NCBI GenBank assembly: GCA_963920575.1
Contig: OY986972.1
Span: 2,001,501 to 2,065,500 of the forward strand
DNA: 64,000 nucleotides
Direction: 5' to 3'
DNA from: Narthecium ossifragum
Taxonomy: Eukaryota; Streptophyta; Magnoliopsida; Dioscoreales; Nartheciaceae
The position numbers and the translations under genes were made by a program. Positions 9,923 to 20,466 of the stretch are shown here, piece by piece. The notes under the pieces are model-generated. The model saw only the letters and a program-made list of their open reading frames with translations, was not told where the DNA came from and did no database searches. Within the stretch, counting starts at the first letter, position 1; each line of letters opens with the position of its first letter.

Positions 9923-10196
9923 ATGGCTAAAAAAGTTGTGGATGGTGTTAAATTAACAATTATATATGTACTCTATTTTTACGACTCAAACGTGGCTAGC
10001 AACACAAGGACATCCATATATCGAATTAATACTTCAAGACAATATAATTTATGGACCACTTGTGGCAAAATTAATCACTGTTCTTATTTGGATTCATGAA
10101 AATGTTGGCTTCTCGGGAGGATGGGATAGTTTTCATTTGTTTTCTTTTTTTATGTAGCCCTCGAGATATAATTACAGGTTATTTATGTGCAAGTAA
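9923..10196 (+). other. Conserved block of unknown function (starts ATGGCYAAAAAAG)
   Basis: This block recurs at 22792-23060, 46870-47130 and 60644-60660 plus 61951-62036. It starts with an ATG frame reading MAKK.VDGVKLT.IYVLYFY. In units 2 and 4 that frame is 67-68 codons long; here it is stopped. An overlapping frame reads GHPYIEIILQDNIIYGP. No known domain is seen. It lies upstream of the minus-strand secreted-protein relic, so it may be promoter sequence or an old gene fragment. Confidence 0.5.
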
Positions 10197-10668
10197 TGAT
10201 GCAGGTCAAGGAGTTTCCTCCGTTCAAATCAGGTGTCCGGACGACCGTGGCCGTAGGATGCACAATTTTTGATCCCGGAAGGCCGATCGGGGCTCATGAG
10301 GTGTCAAAACGACCGGCTCGACGATACCTACAAAAATCATGACCGGACCGTCAAAAGCCCAAATTCCTTCATCTGATGCCTCAAATTTCCGTTTTTAGTA
10401 AAACTTCTCTTATTTGGCAATTTTCCTTTTTTAGGACTTTTCATATTTGGTAAATTCCGTTTTCTGATTTCAGGATTAGTTTGATTAGTAGTTGATTTGA
10501 GATTTGAGTCTATCTCCTCAGTCTATAAAAGGAGTTAGGGCTTGTATTGAAGTTTTTAGTTTTTGGATTATTGAAATTAGGGTGGTTTTCTCCTCTTTGA
10601 GAAATCTGGTTATCTCTCCCATAGAGAGGTCGGTTCTTCTCTCCCGACGAGAGATCCCACGTTTACCA
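10197..10668. mobile_element. Solo LTR, TSD AGTAA
   Basis: The 472-bp segment begins TGATGCAGGTCAAGG and ends GTTTACCA. AGTAA occurs at 10192-10196 and 10669-10673. Unit 2 (near 23060) and unit 4 (near 47137) have the uninterrupted site gcaagtaagcc. A TATA-like tctataaaagg lies near 10522. There is no internal region. Confidence 0.87.
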
Positions 10669-10981
10669 AGTAAGCCTAACAATAGAAGGGTTTCTGATTT
10701 GAAATAATACTAGAAAAATATTACTAGTCATAATATAGCAGGAAATCTTGAAAGAGGCGATTTCTTGATTTGAAGATAATACCAAAATCATAATTTATAA
10801 CCATATCTAAAGGCAAGTTTAAGTTTCAAAAAAAAAAAATCTTGGATGAAAGGTTTGGTAATACTTTATCAATGAACTTGTATGGAGATATATTTTCAAA
10901 CAAATTAACCTTTTTTACAACCGTTAATGAGCTCAAATTTATCAATGAACTTGTCTCGAATGAGTTTGATTATGTCATGTT

Positions 10982-12410
10982 TCACCTTCTCCCAGTGATG
11001 AAGATAAAATTCCACAGGAATACCATCTGGGCATGGCATTTGCTGCGTCCCATCTTGGATAAATTCCTTTTGATTTCCTCCTTTGTTATCTCCCCGAGCA
11101 AACTGTCCCTGGCTGTGATAGGTATCTGCTTCAGTTGTAGGATCTCCGGCTTCTGTCGCCTACCCCGGATAGCCCAAAGAAGCTTGTAGTGACTTAGGAA
11201 TGCCTCAGCTATGTCCTTTTGATCAGTCAAGCACCTCCCATCATCAGATAGAATGTCAAGCACTCGAGATGAAAGGTCAGGAACCTTAAGGAGCTTGTGG
11301 AAAAACTTTGAGTTTCTATCTCCCTCACAAACCCAACGAGAGCGTTTGTATTGGGATATGTACATGTCATGCTAAGTTGTCAGCGCAACAAGTTTGTTTT
11401 CTAGAACTCTCATCTTTTGTTCCTCCACAACTGATAAAGGGTCATTCTCCTCCTTGATATAAAGACTATTGAGGTGCTGGACCAGGTGTTGGCGTGTTGC
11501 TTAGAATTAAATAGGTCAAAGTCATCAGTTCTGGACCAGGACTTTACTGACTTCTTGATTTCCTTTAGTCTTCCTTTGAAGGTGAAGTGAAGCGAACCTC
11601 TCCTCAGCCTGCGCCATGCTCTGTTCACTGTATCAGCAAAGGCATCATGATAAACCCAGTTTAGCTGTAGCCGAAACACTAAGGGACCAGAGAAGGAGGC
11701 TTGGGGTTCGAGATTTAGGAGGAGAGGTCTATGATCAAATCCCATATATTGGAGATGCTGAATCACAGCTCTTGGGAACCAGTCACGCCAAGCCGCATTA
11801 CACATGCCCCTGTCTAATCTCTGTAGTATCCTAGCATGTCCGATTCACCTATTGGACTAGGTGAAAGATGGGCCTCTAAACCCAAGATCTAGAAGATTGT
11901 TTGCTTGAATGAACATTAGAAAATCTTCAACAGATCCGCCATAGCTAAAGGGTGTGCCTCCCCTCTTCTCAAAAAGAGCTGCAATGACGTTGAAATCCCC
12001 AATGAGAAGGTGTGGCCAACCCCAGCTGTTCACACGCGCTAGTGTTTCCCACAGAGCCGCCCTATCTTGGCGTCTTCTAGCTGCATACACAATAGAAAGA
12101 AACCATTGCCCATAGGTTGGTGAGGTAATAACACCATGAATAGCATGATTAGTGAAATCGAGAAAGGAAACAAGTCCAATGTTTCTTCGCCAAACACCCA
12201 ATATGACACCTTGCCGTCCTTGTGAAGGTAAGAGAAAGAGCTCCCAAAGTGGGCCAAATTGGAGTTGAACCCAGTTCATCTAATCCTCCACAATCACTAT
12301 TTCCAATAGAAAAAGAAAATCCAAGCTACGCTCATGAATCAATCTCTTCCCTGCTTTGACTGCCCGCCTTGGTCCAAGGCCGTGACAGTTCCAAGTGGCT
12401 AGCTTAAGCA
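10982..12410 (-). pseudogene. LINE ORF2 fragment: endonuclease and linker
   Basis: The pieces at 12279-11857 (GDFNVIAALFEKRGG, LDLGFRGPSFTW-like), 11805-11410 (HRPLLLNL) and 11365-10982 (RSRWVCEGDRNSKFFHK) are separated by stops and frame changes. They align in order with ORF2 of the LINE at 49774-59702. It would nick target DNA and prime reverse transcription if intact; here there is no catalytic RT. Confidence 0.8.
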
Positions 12411-13070
12411 TTGGGTAATGTTTGTGGAGATGGTCCTCCTCCATACTCTCCCCATTTTAGTCTTTTGGCTTCATTTCTCTCACCCACCTCAGCCATGGCT
12501 ACATCCTCTCTGACTCTAGGCGGCGTGTACCCTGGAGGATGTTCCTTATCTTCTACCATTGGTGATCGAAGAGGTGTGAAGCCTGGTGGGTGTGAGGTTC
12601 CTCTAGAGTCCTCCGCCATGACCGCTTGCCCTTCAGATTCATCACCCAGCAACATCAGCTCACTGCAAACATTGTCTTGGAGAAGTGCCTCCTGGATCTC
12701 CTCTACTCCTCGTTGGTGGTACTGCTCAAGATCACCCGCCACCAGCTCTATATTCTCCCTGGGCTTCAATTTAGAAGGTTTGCATAGGATTAGATCGGTA
12801 CCCCTTGGGTATGACTAGTGGGCTAGGTCAGTGGGTTATTCCTCTCTTTTTAACATACCAGCCCACCTCATGTAGACTCATCTAAGCTATGATATCATCC
12901 TCTAGTTGGCCCACTTCTTGTAATGGCCCAAATCTACTGGCCTCTTCAATACTTGGCCCAACCTTCTTCCACACTTCAGTAACCTTGCCCTTACCCTTGC
13001 TGCTTGAGCCCTGCGCCGCCATCTCTCTATCTTTATCCATTCTTACCTCTTCTGCCAGCTTAAACCAAAT
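12404..13070 (-). pseudogene. LINE ORF1 C-terminal remnant
   Basis: The frames at 12882-13121 and 12404-12769 contain a low-complexity, Pro/Glu-rich tail with two HPPG.TP phrases (GTSHPPGFTPLRS, EHPPGYTPPRV). The tail of ORF1 in the larger LINE has the similar phrase VIPPGFTPRAED. The DUF4283 and zinc-knuckle part is missing. Confidence 0.6.
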
Positions 13071-13079
13071 ATGATTTAA

Positions 13080-14252
13080 GCCCCTAAAAGTCAGGTTAAA
13101 TCTAGAGTTAGCTGAAACCAAATATGAACAAGGTGCACTGGTGGAACCAAAATGACCTAATAACTTGCCAAGTAGTCATACAATTGATCATACTAATTAA
13201 GCATTGTTTACCCTTTTAAATTGTTGATTAATATCGAGGTAGCTTTTAGAAGCAACAAAAACCCTTACACAATTAATCCACTTGTTACAGGGAAATTGGT
13301 TTTTAAAAAGTTTGGATGTACAAGTCTTATTAAAAGATTGGTACAGCCTTACATCAACATACTTGTTAACTATTATTATATGAGTCATTCATGGAAACTT
13401 GCATTCACTGGCAAAACTCAATATTAATATACATGACTACGTATAGTGTCCGGCAGGAGGGGCAAAGGATGAGGATTGGTATCACAAACCTCATCGATTT
13501 GTTCCTGCGACCGTAACATGCACCATCAGGATAGCTGAAACCATTTCCAATGGGATAGAGCACTAGGGACTTGCCACGTAGCCGTCTTCAAGTTATCTAA
13601 TCTAATCTCCTCTTCTGATGAGATTAGGAACTCTTTAACGTACACCAAAAGTCTTCCACCCTCCTTGTTCGATCCATAGGTCAACTTTCTCCCTTCTCTT
13701 GAATCAAACTTCATATTTCCATCCAAAACACAAACACAGACGAGCTTTTCTGTGCTTTCCTAGTAATCCTCCTCTTTGATCTATCTATTGCTTCCTTTTA
13801 ATCCTCCTCCTCAGCTTCTTCTTCTTCTTTTCTCTCTCTCTCATCAAATTTTCTTCATCTCTCCATCCAAACCACTGACAAACGAGAGAGCAGGGCAGCT
13901 ATCGTGCTATGTGCTTAATATATTTCCTACTCCTCTTTGATCTATCTATTGTTTGCTTAATCCTCTTCTAGCTTCTTCTTCTCTCTCCTCTTTGATCTAT
14001 CAATAGAACTTTAGGAACTTGCCACATATCCGTGTTCAAGTTTTCTGATACAGTCTTCCACCCTCCAGTCCTCCACCATTGGTGTGGGTCAACTTGCTCT
14101 CTTGAATCAATCTTCATCTCCATCCAAAACACCGACGAAGGAGAGAAGAGGGCAGCCATCGAGCTCTTCTGTGCTTTCTACTCCTCTTTGATTCATCTAT
14201 TGCTTCCTTTTAATCCTCCTCCTCCTCCTCCTCCTCGTCTGCTTCTTCTTCT

Positions 14253-14287
<35 letters not shown>

Positions 14288-14342
14288 TTCCTCTCTCTCT
14301 CTCCCCCTCCCTCCCTCCCTCCCTCCCTCCCAAACAACATAT
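13080..14342 (+). promoter_or_regulatory. 5' flank and leader of NLR 2 with repeated leader blocks
   Basis: The sequence from 13080 is paralogous to 1270-1459 plus 2428-3050 (unit 1) and 30340-31512 (unit 3). A leader motif, roughly CATCCAAAACA...ACGA...GAGAG, GGGCAGC and TTCTGTGCTTTCCTA, recurs about three times (near 13720, 13870 and 14115). Units 2 and 3 thus have a longer leader than unit 1. No separate gene is supported in it. Confidence 0.65.
14212..14330 (+). repeat. Pyrimidine microsatellite just upstream of the NLR 2 ATG
   Basis: Almost pure C/T sequence with (TCC)n, (TTC)n, (TC)n and (CCCT)n blocks ends about 13 bases before the ATG at 14343. The NLR 1 leader has a shorter C/T tract in the same place (2980-3045). 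Such tracts are common in plant 5' UTRs and are length-unstable. Confidence 0.85.
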
Positions 14343-17300
14343 ATGGCCGTGGAACTAGCCATCGGCTACATCAAAAAGTTACTAACGGACCGGGCGTTCA
14401 GCTACCTCAAGGAGGAGGTCGAGCGGCAGTTGGGCTTCTCTCCCAAACTCGAGAAACTCCGGGAGAGATTGCTGGACATCCAGCGCCTTCTCCCGATCGC
14501 AGAGCAGAAGATGACTACCAACGAAGATCTCGCGACGCTGCTGCGGGATCTCGAAGATGCCGTGTATGATGCGGAGGACCTCCTCGACGAGTTTGCACAC
14601 CCCGATGTACCACCCGATTCACAACGTACATCGGAGGGTGCAAATGATGACGACTCACAGCAGGTGGAGAACGGCTTAAGTTCCTGCTTGCCATACTTGC
14701 CACAACTTACATCGGGGGTTGCAAACTTCTTAAGCTCCTGCTTGTCATACTTGTCACAACGCTTAACCTCCTTCTTCGATGTTGCTCGCCGTGTTATCAT
14801 TGGCGACAAGGCAACCTCTGAGATCACTGCTATCACGGAGAAACTAGACGCTATCAGTAAAAAGATAGTAAGTCACCTTGAGCATCTCAACTTGGGTGCC
14901 AGCAGCCACCAACTTGCCAATGAAGGCCGCAAGGCCACAAGACGCAATGAGACTGCTTTCAAGGTCGAAAAGATGCTCGGGCGAGACTTGGAGAAGCAGC
15001 ATATCAAGAGTATGCTCTTGAGTTGGAGCCATGATGAGGGTGCATCCAGCAGCGCCGGAAATGCCCTCTCCGTGTTGCCCATAGTTGGCATCGGAGGGGT
15101 TGGGAAGACCACACTAGCTCGGTCTCTCCTCCGCGATGACGATGTAAAGAAGGAATTCGATTTGCGGATTTTCGTCTGCGTCTCCGAGGACTTCAATCTA
15201 CTCAGGCTCACCAAAGAGATCCTAGAGGGCGTCACAGGGAAACCTGTTATGATCACCTCGAATCTCAATCTCCTCCAGTCTGATCTCCAAGAGGCGGTGA
15301 TGTCCAAGAGGTTTCTGCTCATCCTCGATGACGTTTGGAATAAAGAGAATGAAGATCTAAATAGCAATTGGGATTCGCTCCGCGCTCCATTGATCGAAAA
15401 TGCTGAAGTCACTGGAATGAGTTCGGCGACGAAGGGGAGCAAGGTTATTATTACAACCAGGGATGGAGAAGTCGCCAGGATCATGGCCCCCACCACCACA
15501 CCTCTTCGATTGAGTAGATTACCCGATGATATCTTCCAAAAATTCTTCATGAGTTGTGCTTTCGAAGGTGCCTGCAGCCCTGATGCTTATCTAGTAGATC
15601 TAGAAAACATAGCCAAAGAAATAGCTAGAAAGCTGGGGGGTCTACCTTTAGCTGCAAAGACAGTGGGGGCGCTCTTGAGCAAGAAACTAGACCAAGAGTA
15701 TTGGAGCAGAATTTTGGAGAGTGAGATATGGCGATTACCTATGAAGGAGAATGACATCATGCCGGCTCTGAGAGTAAGCTACAACGATCTCCCTCCACAC
15801 CTTAAACAATGTTTTGCATACTGTGCTATTTTTCCGAAAGCCTATGAGTTCGATAGAGATTACATAATCCTACACTGGTTGGCCCATGGTTATATCCATC
15901 CCCATCCCAATTCTAATGATGGAACCACACGAGTCGAGGCCACTGGGGAAGAATACTTCGATGATTTATCTCGCAGGTCTTTCTTCCAACCAACAGAGAG
16001 GGACAACAAGTATGTGATGCACGACCTCATTCACGATCTGGCCCAATCCACTTCTGAATATCTATGTTTCAGAATAGAAGAAAAACATAAGCATAAAGAG
16101 ATCCCAAAAACGGTACGCCATCTATCGATATGTACATGGGAAAAAGGATTTGTTCTGAGTCAGTTGGAGACCTTCAGTGAACTAAAAAAGCTGCGCACCC
16201 TCGTCTTTTTTGGTGTGTTCGTGCCCGACATAATTCCTAAGTTGGAAAGGGTGCGTGTCCTAGATCTCTTTGGCTCTTTCAACGAAATGTGGTATCCTTA
16301 CATTCCTTTTGAGAGTAACCTTGATGCCATTTTTCATTTGAAACATCTTCGCTACTTAAATCTCGGTCCATGTGGGTCTCCAAAAGAATTTTATAATCTG
16401 CATTACTTGCAAGTGTTGTACTTACCGTACGAGGTAGATTCATCACGAGGTTTAAGTAACTTGATCAATTTGAGGCATCTGAGGCCCGCTGACTCGATTG
16501 CAGCAGGTATGATCCCCGAAGTCCATAAGTTGAAAGATTTGCAGGAGGTAGAACAATTCACATTCCGTGACGAGCATGGGCACAAGCTGAGTGAGTTGAA
16601 AGATATGAACCAGATTCGAGGGAGCCTTACGATCATGAATCTGGATGAAGTAGCGGATAAGAGGCAAGCAGAGGAGGCTAATCTGCGCCAAAAGAAGAAT
16701 CTCAGAAAACTAGGATTGGAGTGGTCATTTTTCGCACGTAGAGGTGATGGGCGAACTGATGAGGATGTGATCGAGGGTCTTCAGCCGAGTCCTAATTTGG
16801 AGGAATTGAGAATTTCATGTTACAGAGGTCGGAGCTATCCGAGTTGGATTAATAACCAAATGTTGCCCAACCTAATTCATGTTGAACTGTATCAATGCCC
16901 GAATTGGGATGTGCTGCCGCCTCTTGGGCAGCTACGGCGCCTCAAACATCTGGCTCTATTTGGAATGCATGCTATCAGGATCATCATTGGAGGTCATGAA
17001 TTCTATGGCGACACCAACTTCCCATCCTTAGAGTCCCTAGAGTGTACTGCGATGACAGCATTGAAGGAGTGGGGAGGAGTAGAAGGCCGTCAATTGTTTC
17101 CTAGCCTTCGAGAACTCACAATAGACCATTGCCCTGAATTGAGAGCCCTCCCTCCGCTCCCTCCAAAGCTAGAAGCTCTGCATCTGAATCGTGTTGGGTT
17201 ACTCTCCCTTTCATTATCATCAATGACATCTGTAGACGCGGATGGAGGGGTGCCAGAGAGGAGCAGCGGTGGAAGCAGTAGCAGGCTGCAGGTGCTTGGA

Positions 17301-18311
17301 GGCTTGACAGCGCTCGTGAAGTTGCATATCTCTAATTGCGAGCAGCTCACCATGCTGGAGGGTATTAATCAAGGACTGGTGTCTCTCCAGAACTTGGAAA
17401 TACGAAATTGTCCGAGACTGGGGTTACTCTCCCTTTCATTATCATCAATGACATCTGTAGACGCGGATGGAGGGGTGCCAGAGAGGAGCAGCGGTGGAAG
17501 CAGTAACAGGCTGCGTCAATTGTTTCCTAGCCTTCGAGTGCTCAATATAGTATCTTGCCCTGAATTGAGAGCCCTCCCTCCGCTCCCTCCAAAGCTTGAA
17601 GCTCTGCATCTGGATAGTGTTGGGCTATTCTCCCTTTCATTATCATCAATGACATCTGTAGACGCGGATAGAGGGGTGCCAGAGAGGAGCAGCGGTGGAA
17701 GCAGTAACAGGCTGCAGGTGCTTGGAGGCTTGACAGCGCTCGAGAAGTTGCATATCTCTAATTGCGAGCAGCTCACCATGCTGGTGGGTATTAATCAAGG
17801 ACTGGTGTCTCTCCAGAACTTGGAAATACTATATTGTCCGAGACTGGATGCGCGCTGGATGGAAGAAGATGGGCCACCTTCCCTCGTGGAGATCGTGATC
17901 GATGACCAGAGGCTGCTGTCAGCGAGGGTCCTCAGGAGAAGTCTCGGCCACACTCAATCCTTGGGATTGATGTATGCCACAAGTCTGAAATATTTCAGTG
18001 CAGAGGAAGAGGAGTGCCTGAAGCGCCTCGCCGCTCTACAAGAGCTATCAATTGGCTACTGCGATGAACTTCGCGCTCTTCCGGAGGAGCTGCAGAGCAT
18101 CTCCTCCCTCCGAAAGTTATGGATCGGGAGCTGCCCCAAAATCATGTCACTGCCATCCAAGGGACTGCCGCTTGGGCTCAAGGAATTCGAAGTCAGCGAA
18201 CCCAGTGAAGAGCTGAGGCGTCGTTGCCTCGAGGGAGAAGGTGAGGACTGGCCTAAGATTCAGCATATACCTACATTATATATAGGAAGGTTTTCTTTAT
18301 GTTTTGCTTAA
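14343..18311 (+). CDS. NLR 2: intact CC-NB-ARC-LRR resistance protein (RGA-like)
   Basis: A 1322-residue intron-free frame. The Rx-N coiled coil covers residues 1 to about 150, with an EDVID-type motif EDAVYDAEDLLDEF at 71-84. NB-ARC: P-loop GIGGVGKTT near 249, RNBS-A FDLRIFVCVSED, kinase-2 LLILDDVW near 325, RNBS-B GSKVIITTR, GLPLAA near 433, RNBS-D CFAYCAIFPK and MHDLIHDLAQ near 558. About 20 LRRs follow. The family acts as cytosolic or nuclear ATP/ADP-switch immune receptors recognising pathogen effectors. The start matches the sister genes. One LRR segment is amplified at 17088-17860, and the last residues (TLYIGRFSLCFA) differ from those of NLR 1 and NLR 3 because of a 3' junction. All motifs are intact, so it is a candidate functional gene. 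Confidence 0.93.
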   Translation: MAVELAIGYIKKLLTDRAFSYLKEEVERQLGFSPKLEKLRERLLDIQRLLPIAEQKMTTNEDLATLLRDLEDAVYDAEDLLDEFAHPDVPPDSQRTSEGANDDDSQQVENGLSSCLPYLPQLTSGVANFLSSCLSYLSQRLTSFFDVARRVIIGDKATSEITAITEKLDAISKKIVSHLEHLNLGASSHQLANEGRKATRRNETAFKVEKMLGRDLEKQHIKSMLLSWSHDEGASSSAGNALSVLPIVGIGGVGKTTLARSLLRDDDVKKEFDLRIFVCVSEDFNLLRLTKEILEGVTGKPVMITSNLNLLQSDLQEAVMSKRFLLILDDVWNKENEDLNSNWDSLRAPLIENAEVTGMSSATKGSKVIITTRDGEVARIMAPTTTPLRLSRLPDDIFQKFFMSCAFEGACSPDAYLVDLENIAKEIARKLGGLPLAAKTVGALLSKKLDQEYWSRILESEIWRLPMKENDIMPALRVSYNDLPPHLKQCFAYCAIFPKAYEFDRDYIILHWLAHGYIHPHPNSNDGTTRVEATGEEYFDDLSRRSFFQPTERDNKYVMHDLIHDLAQSTSEYLCFRIEEKHKHKEIPKTVRHLSICTWEKGFVLSQLETFSELKKLRTLVFFGVFVPDIIPKLERVRVLDLFGSFNEMWYPYIPFESNLDAIFHLKHLRYLNLGPCGSPKEFYNLHYLQVLYLPYEVDSSRGLSNLINLRHLRPADSIAAGMIPEVHKLKDLQEVEQFTFRDEHGHKLSELKDMNQIRGSLTIMNLDEVADKRQAEEANLRQKKNLRKLGLEWSFFARRGDGRTDEDVIEGLQPSPNLEELRISCYRGRSYPSWINNQMLPNLIHVELYQCPNWDVLPPLGQLRRLKHLALFGMHAIRIIIGGHEFYGDTNFPSLESLECTAMTALKEWGGVEGRQLFPSLRELTIDHCPELRALPPLPPKLEALHLNRVGLLSLSLSSMTSVDADGGVPERSSGGSSSRLQVLGGLTALVKLHISNCEQLTMLEGINQGLVSLQNLEIRNCPRLGLLSLSLSSMTSVDADGGVPERSSGGSSNRLRQLFPSLRVLNIVSCPELRALPPLPPKLEALHLDSVGLFSLSLSSMTSVDADRGVPERSSGGSSNRLQVLGGLTALEKLHISNCEQLTMLVGINQGLVSLQNLEILYCPRLDARWMEEDGPPSLVEIVIDDQRLLSARVLRRSLGHTQSLGLMYATSLKYFSAEEEECLKRLAALQELSIGYCDELRALPEELQSISSLRKLWIGSCPKIMSLPSKGLPLGLKEFEVSEPSEELRRRCLEGEGEDWPKIQHIPTLYIGRFSLCFA
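17088..17870 (+). repeat. In-frame LRR amplification in NLR 2 (period 426 bp)
   Basis: The block starting cgtcaattgtttcctagcc at 17088 starts again at 17514, 426 bases (142 codons) later. The sub-block SLSLSSMTSVDADGGVPERS occurs three times (near 17205, 17430 and 17630). NLR 1, NLR 3 and the unit 4 fragment have it once. Low divergence between copies suggests a recent event. Confidence 0.88.
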
Positions 18312-18486
18312 TTGAGCCAAAGAGGTCATTGATGGCGATTAATTGAGGAGGTCATTGAAGCTAATCCTCTCCTCACAAGTAATGCCCACAAGCATTGAGA
18401 CAGCTCTCTTTCATTTTTCCCCCACTATCTAAATACTCTGATGCTCGTTCTACTTATTAGATTATTACCGTGTCATTAAAGGCTCC

Positions 18487-18702
18487 ATGATTAGATCATT
18501 TGGAGTTATGTTTGTACTTATTTTTGTCCTCAATTCCGCAAAGGTAATAAACCTCTGCTTTACGAGATGGAATCTAAGTTTGGTTCCTTATGTAAGCGAG
18601 TTATTTATTTTGATGCAAATTTCTACCATTTTGTTGATTTCTGTGCTTATTTTGGTGATATACACCTTACCAAAAACGAGAAGAGTTCAGAGTCTTGTTT
18701 GA
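18487..18702 (+). other. Conserved 3'-flank frame (MIRSFGVMFVLIFVL...)
   Basis: A hydrophobic frame of about 70 codons follows NLR 2 and is conserved at 35607-35813 (unit 3) and 49214-49429 (unit 4). A perfect donor-like GCAAAG|GTAATAAAC lies inside it. It may be a 3'-UTR exon/intron of the NLR transcript or a small membrane peptide. NLR 1 lost it through its 3' deletion. Confidence 0.35.
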
Positions 18703-18832
18703 GTTCAGAGTTTTGTATGATGGTGAAGAGTTTGCTTGTAGAATTCCTCTGAATTCAGCAACAGCTTTTGGATGAAGCCTGAAGGACTAGTGTTAATGTC
18801 ATGCTGCTAACAAAGTTTCTAACGTTCCTTTT

Positions 18833-18838
18833 AATAAA
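18833..18838 (+). terminator. Poly(A) signal AATAAA, NLR 2
   Basis: AATAAA is in the same context as 8641-8646. In units 3 and 4 the matching sequence reads ttttaaagta (near 35934 and 49470): four bases are lost and the signal is gone. Confidence 0.45.
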
Positions 18839-18887
18839 GTATATATGTCACACTCTGGGTGGACATAAAAGATATTAGCAACTTTAA

Positions 18888-19145
18888 GGCCTATTTTGGC
18901 ACGGGGTTAACTTTATTCCGGGTTAAGGGATTTTATTTCAGGTTTTGAGAATAACTTTGTAATGATTTATTGAAATAAGGAAAAATTAGAGTGAAAAATG
19001 AGAATAACTTTATAATGATTACTTGGTATAAGGGAAAGGATGTTTGGGGTCAAGAGGTGAAATAAGTAATGGATTCACGAATATTCTCCCCCTTAACCCG
19101 GGTTAAGAGTTATTCCCGAAATCTATTCCCGTACCAGACGGGGCC
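18888..19145. mobile_element. Tourist-like MITE, TSD TAA
   Basis: The 258-bp element has ends GGCCTATTTTGGCACGGG and, reverse strand, GGCCCCGTCTGGTACGGG. TAA lies at 18885-18887 and 19146-19148. The sister site aactttaagagg (near 35983) is uninterrupted. The GGCC...TTGGTA-type ends and TAA duplication fit PIF/Harbinger Tourist elements. Confidence 0.87.
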
Positions 19146-19639
19146 TAAGAGGATGCATTCAACCCTTAGTTTATTTTAGGGTTAATATCATTTTGGTACC
19201 CTCTAGTTTCAAGAATTATCAATTTGGTCCCCGTATTTTAAAACGTATCAAAACGGGGTCTATAGTTACCAAACTTTTCAATTTGGTGCAAGTATGGTAA
19301 CGGCGTTTGCTGATTTAACGTCAAACCGGCCACGTGACCTCACGTGACCGGTTTTGCGCGATCTCCCGCGAAGAAAAGTGGTTTTCCGGGAGCACACAAC
19401 CACTCGACCTTGGGGGGGAGGGGACCCCATACGCCGAGAGATCCGAGAAGAGAGAGAGAGAGAGGAAATCTTCTCTTCTTTGATTCCAGCCCCACCCTTC
19501 CCCAAATCTATAGATCCCAGGATGAGATCCGAGAAGAGAGGGAGAGGAAATCTCTGAGGTGTTTTTGGGTTTCGTTAGGACGACGGCGGGCAGTGGCTAG
19601 CTCCAGTAAAGAGTCTGCTTTTGAAAGGGGTTAAGGAAG

Positions 19640-19830
19640 ATGAAGGTGAAGCTAGGCAATGGCGGCGGCGGGGGGACGTGGAGCGAGGAGGGTCGGGCGA
19701 TGGCGGCGGCCGTGCTGGGTCCCAAGGCCTTCGAGTACTTGACGACGAGCCACCACTCCTTCGGCGGAGATGCTGATCTGCAGACGAAGCTCCTCGACCA
19801 GGTCGAGTCACGGGCCATCCCGTGGAGCAA
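19640..19830 (+). pseudogene. Captured bHLH (bHLH-MYC_N domain) gene fragment inside the Pack-MULE
   Basis: The frame from 19640 contains MAAAVLGPKAFEYL and, a few residues on, DADLQTKLLDQVE. This is the start of the bHLH-MYC_N domain of MYC/JAM-type plant bHLH transcription factors. The rest of the domain and the helix-loop-helix are absent and the frame degenerates into Ser/Pro-rich sequence. Identification is by motif recall. Confidence 0.65.
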
Positions 19831-20466
19831 GCCATCACGTTCCTCCAAAGGCTTCATCTTTTCTTCGGGGGAGGATGAGGAAGAGGGTCCTCCAAAGTCA
19901 CCGGACTCCGGTCGTGGCCTCGAGCTCCTCGCCGCCAGACACCGCCCCGGCCTCCCTATGCGACCCCAACACCACCCTGCAAGCCCATCCGCTACCTCTT
20001 CCCAAGCTCCCTCCCTCATCTCTCTCTCTCCGCTTCCCGTCGCCGGTTAGTCCCAAGCTCAACCTCATCGCCGACCTCCTCCACCCCGTCTTTCTCCGCT
20101 CTCTCTTCCTCTTCTCGTTCATCACCGTCGCCGGTTGCTCGTCTCTCTTCTTTCTTTCTTTTCTCTTTTTTTTGGCACTTCCTTCTTCCTCTGTTTTCTT
20201 CCTACTCAGTTTTTTTTTTGCCCGTTTCTTGTTTCTTTCTTCTTTGCTCTTCTTTGTTTGCCTCTAAACCTCGGCCAACTGCCGACGTGGTTGTCGCCGT
20301 GAACATCTCCATCACCCCATCATCTTCTCGTGCTCTCCAACAACCAGCTAGCCATCCATGCACACGAAAAGAGCTCCCATGCATGTTGACCTTCTTCTCT
20401 TTCTTCTTTGCTCTGTATTCGTCGGAGTCGACGACGACGGAGGCGATGGTTGGCGTCGTTGGCTAG

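Larger units (their letters stand above)
10940..13078 (-). mobile_element. LINE (L1-like) fragment 1 with ORF1 tail and endonuclease, RT core missing
   Basis: On the minus strand the order is ORF1 C-terminal part (from about 13070), then ORF2, starting near 12410 with the endonuclease opening (MLKLATWNCHGLGP). ORF2 fades at about 10940 just after a frame equivalent to PDGIPVEFYLHHW, before the reverse-transcriptase catalytic core. It sits at the join between unit 1 and the 5' flank of unit 2. No target duplication is clear, so both ends may be rearrangement breakpoints. Confidence 0.8.
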
